A stretch of 64,000 nucleotides of DNA from Legionella fairfieldensis ATCC 49588 (GTDB lineage Bacteria; Pseudomonadota; Gammaproteobacteria; Legionellales; Legionellaceae), in assembly GCF_000621525.1 (NCBI RefSeq), contig NZ_JHYC01000016.1:16960-80959 (forward strand), read 5' to 3'. Position numbers and translations under genes: made by a program. Positions 58,513 through 64,000 of this stretch are shown piece by piece. The notes beneath the pieces were generated by a model. It worked only from the letters and a program-made list of their open reading frames with translations, was not told the origin of the DNA and did no database searches. Numbering within the stretch: position 1 is the stretch's first letter; every line of letters begins with the position of its first letter.

Positions 58513-58965
58513 TCAAGGATTAGGAGACGCAATTAACCATTCAAGCGCCGTAACCGCCACTAATACCAAAATAATAAGTAAAAATATCTTCAAACCAAAT
58601 CCGAACGATTCCTGTAGATCGCGCTTTATTTCTTCTCTGTGTTTTTGTGGTTCAGGGGCAGGAACAATACCATTAATTTGATTATCAATGTAATTAGAAG
58701 CCCAGCGTGAAATAAAACCACAAATTATGGCCGGGATAAAAAAAACAAGAAAAATTAGCCAGGATGCACCGGAATCAGTAAAATTATAATACTCCTTTAG
58801 CCATTCCCGCCATGACAGAACAAAGTCAGGTATATCATACCTCCAATTCCATAAAAGATAGGGTAAAATATAAAGTCCAAACGCCAACAGGGTCAAGCTT
58901 AATAACAGACAAAGAAGACCAATAACAAAAAGTTTACTGTTCTGCTCATATCGATCATGTTCCAT
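58513..58965 (-). CDS. Small membrane protein, unknown
   Basis: 150 residues with three hydrophobic helices (about 12-36, 62-86, 128-147). No family recognised. Loop between helices 1 and 2 is rich in Trp/Tyr. It lies upstream of the Sel1-like gene on the same strand; the pair faces away from ppsR. Confidence 0.6.
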   Translation of the reverse strand: MEHDRYEQNSKLFVIGLLCLLLSLTLLAFGLYILPYLLWNWRYDIPDFVLSWREWLKEYYNFTDSGASWLIFLVFFIPAIICGFISRWASNYIDNQINGIVPAPEPQKHREEIKRDLQESFGFGLKIFLLIILVLVAVTALEWLIASPNP

Positions 58966-59199
58966 AATTTACCCGACATTTGGAAGGCTGCCAATATTCG
59001 TTGCCAACACTAAAACATCGCAAAAGCAACACTCATCTTTATACAACATAGCAGAAGCAAACTATCTTGCCAAGTCCGGGCTTTGTGCCATCCCTGCTTT
59101 AAATCGTCATAGATTATGTGTAATGGGTTACCAGTGGCAGAGAATCCATTAATCGATTAGAATCTTGAAGATCAACCATTCAATGAATAAGGTTAATGA

Positions 59200-60015
59200 A
59201 TGAAACGGTATGTTTTCATGATTTCAGATGGTACGGGCATTACTGCTGAAAACCTCGGAAATAGCCTCATCACCCAATTTGAGAATATTCAGTTTGAAAA
59301 ACTGACAATACCTTACATTGATACTATAGAAAAAGCAGAAAAAGCAGTCGATCGTATTAATGCCTGCCACGAGGAAACAGGAATTCAACCGCTCATTTTC
59401 ATGACTTTAATTAATCCTGAAATCGTACATACCATTAAACAGGCAAAGGCGCGCATTTTTGATCTCTTTAATACTTTTTTGGGACCTCTTGAGCATGAAC
59501 TCAATGTCAAGTCCTCTTATACCGTGGGGCGCACTCATGGAGTGGCTAACCTTCAATCCTATGCTCATCGTATTGAAGCTGTCGATTATGCTTTAGCGCA
59601 TGATGATGGCATTAAAACTCAGGGCTATGAAAAGGCGGACATCATCTTAATTGGCGTATCGCGTTGTGGTAAAACACCCAGTTGTTTATATATGGCACTT
59701 CATTTCGGAGTACTTGCAGCCAACTATCCCTTTACTGAAGATGACTTAACGTTTTCTCACTTACCCGATGTGTTAAAACCTTATAAAAATAAATTATTTG
59801 GTTTAACAATCGATGCCGAACGTTTGCAGCAAATACGCACAGAACGTCGGCCTCACAGTAAATATGCGTCCTCAGAGCAATGTCGTTTGGAAGTCTCTGA
59901 AATTGAAGCCATGTATAAAAGAGAAAATATTCCTTATCTGAATTCCACTCGCTACTCTATCGAGGAAATTGCAACAAAAGTATTAACGACAGCAGGAATC
60001 AAACGAAAATTTTAG
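59200..60015 (+). CDS. ppsR: PEP synthase regulatory protein (kinase/pyrophosphorylase)
   Basis: 271 residues. The P-loop ILIGVSRCGKTPSCLYMA is characteristic of DUF299 proteins, which phosphorylate and dephosphorylate PEP synthase or PPDK by an ADP/Pi mechanism. N-terminal VFMISDGTGITAENLG is also invariant. ppsA is not in the window. Confidence 0.96.
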   Translation: MKRYVFMISDGTGITAENLGNSLITQFENIQFEKLTIPYIDTIEKAEKAVDRINACHEETGIQPLIFMTLINPEIVHTIKQAKARIFDLFNTFLGPLEHELNVKSSYTVGRTHGVANLQSYAHRIEAVDYALAHDDGIKTQGYEKADIILIGVSRCGKTPSCLYMALHFGVLAANYPFTEDDLTFSHLPDVLKPYKNKLFGLTIDAERLQQIRTERRPHSKYASSEQCRLEVSEIEAMYKRENIPYLNSTRYSIEEIATKVLTTAGIKRKF

Positions 60016-60027
60016 GAGAAAATACCC

Positions 60028-61734
60028 ATGGATGCCAGTCATAGTGGTTATACGGCAAGAGAACAGCTTAAAAACTGGCAGCAACAACTTCAAGAGAGGC
60101 TTCTGCCCGACAACTCCAACCTCATGCATACCTTCCAGTACTATTTTTCAGGACAACCCGAATTTATACAACAATTAAGACTGTTTGCCGAACAAGTAGC
60201 GACACAATTAGAACCCGTAGTTATGGAAAACAACCTTGATGCCAACCTTCCTAAAGTGGAACATTATAACTCCATTGGTGAGCGTCACGACCAAGTTATT
60301 CATCATCCTTCCTATGTGACTGCGGGAAATATTATTTATGGCTCTGGTCTGATGCATTTTTTGCTTAAACCAGGTCAAATGATAAAAACTTTAAGTTTAT
60401 TTCTCTTATCTTCACATGCAGGCGAAGCGGGTCATAATTGTCCTATTGCCTGCTCAGCGGGCCTTATCCGTGTTTTAAAAAACTACTCATCATTAGCAGA
60501 AACAGACTTCTACCTGGATAAACTAACAACCCCCTCTTTTAGCGATAATTATACAGGCGCACAGTTTTTAACCGAAATTCAGGGAGGCTCTGATGTAGGT
60601 GCCAATACCACCCAAGCCTGTCAGGATGAACAGAAAAACTGGCGGATTACCGGTGAGAAATGGTTTTGTTCCAATGCAAATGCCGAGTTATTTCTTTCTA
60701 CCGCCCGATATGATCAACAACGCTCAGGAACCGCAGGATTAGGACTTTTTTTGATTCCGAACCAACTTCCCAACGGAAAACCTAACCACTTTAAATTAAG
60801 ACGTTTAAAACAAAAAATGGGTACTCGCTCCATGGCCACTGCGGAAATCAATTTTGAAAACGCTTACGCTTATCTTATGGGCGAAGTTCAGCAGGGTATT
60901 CATATCGTCATGGAAAATGTATTGCATTTATCCAGAATTTTTAACGCATTTTCTGTATTGGGAATGGCGCGACGTGCTCAACAAATTGCTTATTATTATG
61001 CATGTAATCGCTCTGCCTTTCATCATACAATTATTGATTATCCTTTAGTAAAAGAAGCATTAGCCTTAATTAAAGCAGAAAATACCGCCCTGTTAGCCAG
61101 CGTTTTTGATATGGTAAGTCGTCAGGATGACTTAGATGCTCTCCCGCCTGAAGAACAATCAAAGGAACAACAACTTTTAATAAGAACACTGGTGAATCTG
61201 AATAAATATTTTACAGCGAAACGATCAGTAGAAAACATTCATCACTGCATTGATATTCTGGCTGGTAATGGCGTCATAGAAAATTTTTCCTCTCTTCCTC
61301 GGTTATTGCGAGATTGTATTATCTGTGAAAATTGGGAGGGCACGCACTTTACTTTATGGATGCAAACCCTACGAGATATAGAAAAGTTTCAGGTAGATAA
61401 GCTATTTCTTATCTATTTGGAAACTTTATATAATAAAATCGCAGATGATTTCGCTGATAAATTATTCTTGAAAGAAAAAATAGACGAATTAGCGTTAAAA
61501 ATTAAAAATCTGGCAACCTTTGAACAGGCAGTAAAGACCCTGCAAATCAGATCGATTATTGAGGAAATGGCGGTGTTGTATGCAACGCTTGCATTAGCCC
61601 TTGAAATTCAACACGAATCGCCCTCAAACAAAAAAGCAGGGTATACTCTTTTTATTAAAAAGTATTTATATCAAGATTATCAGCTTGACACTAATTATTT
61701 AGCTTTATTAGAAGCTGTCTTAAATGAAAGATAG
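60028..61734 (+). CDS. Acyl-CoA dehydrogenase family protein
   Basis: 568 residues. FAD-binding central block (GAQFLTEIQGGSDVGANTT, WRITGEKWFCSNANAE) and the C-terminal helical domain (AGNGVIENFSSLPRLLRDCIICENWEGTH) resemble the AidB/isovaleryl-type branch. A 100-residue C-terminal extension beyond the usual fold is present. AGGAGA Shine-Dalgarno 12 bp after ppsR. Substrate unknown. Confidence 0.88.
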   Translation: MDASHSGYTAREQLKNWQQQLQERLLPDNSNLMHTFQYYFSGQPEFIQQLRLFAEQVATQLEPVVMENNLDANLPKVEHYNSIGERHDQVIHHPSYVTAGNIIYGSGLMHFLLKPGQMIKTLSLFLLSSHAGEAGHNCPIACSAGLIRVLKNYSSLAETDFYLDKLTTPSFSDNYTGAQFLTEIQGGSDVGANTTQACQDEQKNWRITGEKWFCSNANAELFLSTARYDQQRSGTAGLGLFLIPNQLPNGKPNHFKLRRLKQKMGTRSMATAEINFENAYAYLMGEVQQGIHIVMENVLHLSRIFNAFSVLGMARRAQQIAYYYACNRSAFHHTIIDYPLVKEALALIKAENTALLASVFDMVSRQDDLDALPPEEQSKEQQLLIRTLVNLNKYFTAKRSVENIHHCIDILAGNGVIENFSSLPRLLRDCIICENWEGTHFTLWMQTLRDIEKFQVDKLFLIYLETLYNKIADDFADKLFLKEKIDELALKIKNLATFEQAVKTLQIRSIIEEMAVLYATLALALEIQHESPSNKKAGYTLFIKKYLYQDYQLDTNYLALLEAVLNER

Positions 61735-61750
61735 CTCCATGTGATGATCT

Positions 61751-61842
61751 CTTCCAATTAGCCTTAAGTTTTGCTTGACACCCGCAAAGCCACGGTACGT
61801 AGGCATCATTAAAAGTTAAGTAAACTTAAGGCTAATTGAAGA
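61751..61842. repeat. MITE-like element with 17-bp inverted repeats
   Basis: CAATTAGCCTTAAGTTT (61755-61771) has its exact complement at 61822-61838. The element is bracketed by ATGATCT direct repeats (61744-61750 and 61843-61849), a possible target-site duplication. It shares TTAAGTT ends and an internal GTAGGCATC with the 45.6-kb element. Confidence 0.6.
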
Positions 61843-61911
61843 ATGATCTGGGCAATAGCTCACGTGAGGTACGTCGCCAAGGTTCCTTTAGTTCTCATAG
61901 TAACCATACGT

Positions 61912-61995
61912 GTAGGTGTACACGGAATAGGTAATTAAGAAGTATACCACGTCAATGTCTTCCCGCGCAGGCGTTGAGTAATCCTCTCATTTTTT
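61912..61995 (+). repeat. Dispersed extragenic repeat, copy E
   Basis: GTAGGTGTACACGGAATAGG, TAATTAAGAAGTATACCACG, TCAATGTCTTCCCGCGCAGG, ATCCTCTCATT. Closest to copy D. Confidence 0.7.
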
Positions 61996-62041
61996 TGTTT
62001 AATTTATTTGAAATTATTTTAACCCCTATGATTTTATTTTT

Positions 62042-62066
62042 GTCATCCCCCGCGAAGGCGGGGGAT
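62042..62066. repeat. REP-like GC-rich hairpin
   Basis: ATCCCCCGC-gaag-GCGGGGGAT forms a perfect 9-bp stem; same family as the 33371-33390 hairpin (GTCAT flank). Confidence 0.7.
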
Positions 62067-62085
62067 CTGTCTTTCAACCCCCATC

Positions 62086-63082
62086 TTCCGCAGTAACTTT
62101 TTAAATTAAATTCTTCCTAAAAGATTGACACAGATCACGGATTTTGATCATATACTCCCTTTTGGAAGGAAGTAATGAACGCCTCAAAAACAGTCTTTAT
62201 GACAAGGATGTATCCTCTTTTTACCAAGAGCTAGCCTATAAAGTTGTCAAACATCCAGGTTTACCTTGCTGCAGTCTGAATTTAGATGCAACCAGCTTTC
62301 ATGTAGACGGAGAATACCATCAGGATATTGATGCCCAAACTATTCATTTAACACAAGGATATAGTCAAGATCACCGACCTGATTTAAATCAGGTAGTGCT
62401 TAATTTAATTACGGAAAATAAAGCGGGTATCCCATTATACATGAAGGCATGAAGTGGAAACACGCAAGATGTGCAAGGCTTCAAAGAGATAGTCAAAGAG
62501 CACATTAAAAGCCTTAAAGCGGCATATAAGAACACTTATTTTATTGGCGATGCAGCCCTTTACACTGAAGAGATTTTGACTGGTTTTCTTGCTACATCCT
62601 TGAATTTAACAGCACAAGCCAAAGACACTAAGGGATTATTTATTATTGCGACCAACGACTGCTCAGAAGCGTTATCCATGCAGTTTATCCTTGATGAATA
62701 TAAATCACAGCAGGCTGTAGAACGTGGATTTCGATTTCTAAAAAGCCCTGATTTCTTAACCTCTTCATTCTTCTTGAAAAAGCCTGAGCGCATAGAAGCT
62801 TTGCTTATGATCATGACCTCCTCTTGTCTCATGATTTATGCCAGTGTTGAACACCAAATCAGAAAAGTCTTGCAGGAAAACAATGCTTCCTTTCCTGACA
62901 TGAAGAAAAAACCAACTAACAAACCTACTGCAAAATGGGTTTTCTTTTGCTTTCAAGGCATCTCGGTCTTAACCATAATGGTACCCATCAAGTTGTTACT
63001 AATATGATGGATAGACAGAGAACATTACTGGACTGCTTTGGTACATTATATTGGGAGTTTTATTCCTAATTTTGCTGCGGAA
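62086..63082 (+). mobile_element. Decayed IS1634-like insertion sequence
   Basis: Transposase remnant bracketed by short inverted ends TTCCGCAG (62086-62093) and CTGCGGAA (63075-63082). At about 1 kb it is much shorter than intact IS1634-type elements; only about 50 bp separate the left end from the middle of the transposase, so the N-terminal half was deleted. The end assignment is tentative. Confidence 0.6.
62144..63069 (+). pseudogene. IS1634-family transposase, truncated and frameshifted
   Basis: Coding similarity (GYSQDHRPDLNQVVLNL, SQQAVERGFRFLKSPDFLTS, KKPERIEALLMIM, NKPTAKWVFFCFQG) is typical of Legionella IS1634-like transposases. The N-terminal half, including the first catalytic part, is missing. 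A TGA at 62450-62452 interrupts the frame and reading continues in the same frame. A further frameshift near 62980 moves the natural C-terminus (TNMMDRQRTLLDCFGTLYWE) to another frame, ending at TAA 63067-63069. It cannot encode a working enzyme. Confidence 0.85.
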
Positions 63083-63450
63083 TGTGGGAATGAAGAAACT
63101 ATTTCGGGCTCTTTGGTCATTAAGAAATCAATAAAAATGGAACTGTGTGAAAATCCACCTTAAATTTTATAAGATCAAGATGCAGTTCTAAAAAATAGTA
63201 ACTTTATGAACTATTATCAAAAAACGTAATTTTTAGATGGGTTTTCGCAATTTTGAAAAAGGGACGAGAATTTAAAAGAGTTTAAATCCCGTTTTAACCT
63301 ATTTTCCAACTGCTCTTAGTTTAAGGTCGTTTTATGATACTTTCTCTAAGCGTACATTTTCCACCATTGGACTCCAAGCCCCCATAAACAATTAACAAAT
63401 ATTATCCGGGTCGATTTGACGAAAGTACGGCAATGCCGTATCATGAGAGT
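63083..63450. other. Gap between IS remnant and brnT
   Basis: AT-rich with T-runs; besides the palindrome at 63426-63440 nothing can be supported. Confidence 0.5.
63426..63440. promoter_or_regulatory. Palindrome upstream of brnT, possible autoregulatory operator
   Basis: TACGGCA-A-TGCCGTA, perfect 7-1-7 inverted repeat ending 10 bp before ATG 63451. BrnT/BrnA-type systems are autoregulated by the antitoxin; this is the best candidate site. Confidence 0.45.
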
Positions 63451-63723
63451 ATGAATAAGTTTGAATGGGATGATAATAAACAAAAGATCAATATCGAAAA
63501 GCACGGTATTGATTTTGTCGATGCTGTTGCGATTTTCAGTGATATCAATCGCATTGAAAAAACGATTATGCATGAGTCAGGGGAAGAACGTCATTTTACT
63601 CTAGGTATGGTTAATGGGGTCGTTCTCTTGGTTGTTTATACTCTAAGATATAAGTCCATAAGACTGATTTCAGCGCGGAGGGCGAGTAAAAATGAAAGAA
63701 AATATTACAAAGACCACATCTAA
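63451..63723 (+). CDS. brnT: BrnT-family toxin
   Basis: 90 residues from ATG 63451 (MNKFEWDDNKQKINIEKHGIDF); the six-residue longer start at 63433 lies inside the palindrome. The N-terminal FEWDDNKQ..NxxKHGIDF and the C-terminal RLISARRASKNERKYY are BrnT hallmarks; BrnT is a RelE-fold ribonuclease that stops translation. It overlaps the antitoxin gene by 32 bp. Confidence 0.92.
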   Translation: MNKFEWDDNKQKINIEKHGIDFVDAVAIFSDINRIEKTIMHESGEERHFTLGMVNGVVLLVVYTLRYKSIRLISARRASKNERKYYKDHI

Positions 63724-64000
63724 AGGCAAAACTGACTGGGAAAAAGTAAAATCCATGAGTGAGGAAGAAATAGCCCTTAATGCAAGTGAGGATAGCGATG
63801 CTCCTTTTCTGACGGATGCTGAGCTTTCCGGTTTTAAACGGGTAACTCCTACTCCTAGCATTGATGTTAAGAAAATCCGTAAAAACTTACACATGAGCCA
63901 AAAAGATTTTTCACAGTATTTTGGCTTTAACCTCAAAACATTACGTGATTGGGAGCAACACCGTAGAGAACCAAGTGGCGCAGCTAAAAACTTACTAAAA
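63692..64000 (+). CDS. BrnA-type antitoxin with XRE-like HTH, cut by window end
   Basis: 103 codons without a stop up to the edge. N-terminal half is acidic (SMSEEEIALNASEDSDAPFL, resembling BrnA), the C-terminal half carries a helix-turn-helix (VKKIRKNLHMSQKDFSQYFG, LKTLRDWEQHRREPSGAAKN) like HigA/XRE proteins rather than the ribbon-helix-helix common in BrnA. It neutralises BrnT and likely represses the operon. Confidence 0.82.
   Translation, partial: MKENITKTTSKGKTDWEKVKSMSEEEIALNASEDSDAPFLTDAELSGFKRVTPTPSIDVKKIRKNLHMSQKDFSQYFGFNLKTLRDWEQHRREPSGAAKNLLK

Larger units (their letters stand above)
61735..62085. other. Repeat-rich gap before IS remnant
   Basis: Contains a MITE-like element (61751-61842), dispersed repeat copy E (61912-61995) and a REP-like hairpin (62042-62066). 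No gene seen. Confidence 0.7.

Overview
The window looks like chromosomal DNA of a Legionella-type gammaproteobacterium. It is AT-rich. It carries a complete tRNA-Ser, dense housekeeping operons in classical gammaproteobacterial order (mlaFEDCB-ibaG-murA; kdsD-kdsC-lptCAB; yebC-ruvC-ruvA; dapD-dapE), and genes typical of Legionella: a cN-II-like IMP/GMP 5'-nucleotidase, a LapD-type c-di-GMP receptor, homogentisate dioxygenase, a beta-barrel OMP, and large unclassifiable proteins that resemble Dot/Icm substrates. The genus assignment is inference from gene content; no species is claimed.

Layout. 1-1410: 3' part of a diguanylate cyclase (minus strand, runs off the left edge). 1.7-9.9 kb: metabolic and envelope genes (YqcI-like protein, cystathionine gamma-lyase/synthase, PlsC-like acyltransferase, UDP-sugar epimerase, OafA-type O-acyltransferase, dapD, dapE). 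9.9-14 kb, minus: a DAACS symporter preceded by a tiny open frame ending in three cysteine codons, then nagZ, an OMP and a secreted protein; tRNA-Ser follows. 14.2-21.2 kb: amino-acid permease, WbpM/CapD-like dehydratase, a 719-residue unknown protein with a PmrA-box-like site in front of it, and a UbiA-family transferase. 21.3-27.5 kb, minus: truD, nif3-like, murA, ibaG and the Mla phospholipid-transport operon. 27.9-31.7 kb, plus: Kdo synthesis and LPS transport operon ending in pabA/trpG. 32-45.5 kb: glutaminase, an overlooked 49-aa Pro/Glu-rich small ORF, LapD-like protein, xseA, rhomboid protease, unknown membrane protein, mfd, DUF6496-like protein, tldD, nitrilase-family amidase, YccA. 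45.6-54.1 kb: 5'-nucleotidase, two unknown proteins including a 1000-residue one, ABC exporter and Zn-dependent dehydrogenase. 54.5-61.7 kb: ruvA, ruvC, yebC, hmgA, Sel1-like protein, small membrane protein, ppsR, acyl-CoA dehydrogenase. 62-64 kb: accessory end with a decayed IS1634-like element and a BrnT/BrnA-type toxin-antitoxin pair cut by the right edge.

How it works together: mla, kds/lpt, the acyltransferases, the epimerase and the WbpM-like enzyme all serve the outer membrane and surface glycans; two c-di-GMP proteins (one likely active, one likely a degenerate receptor) add signalling. The most unusual items are regulatory or extragenic: a poly-cysteine leader ORF upstream of a symporter whose substrate-binding Arg is replaced by Glu, a PmrA-box-like site upstream of a candidate effector, two palindromes upstream of glsA (one embedded in its predicted promoter), a strong Fur-box match with no clear target, a five-copy dispersed repeat that also supplies the end of one coding region, and two MITE-like inverted-repeat elements.
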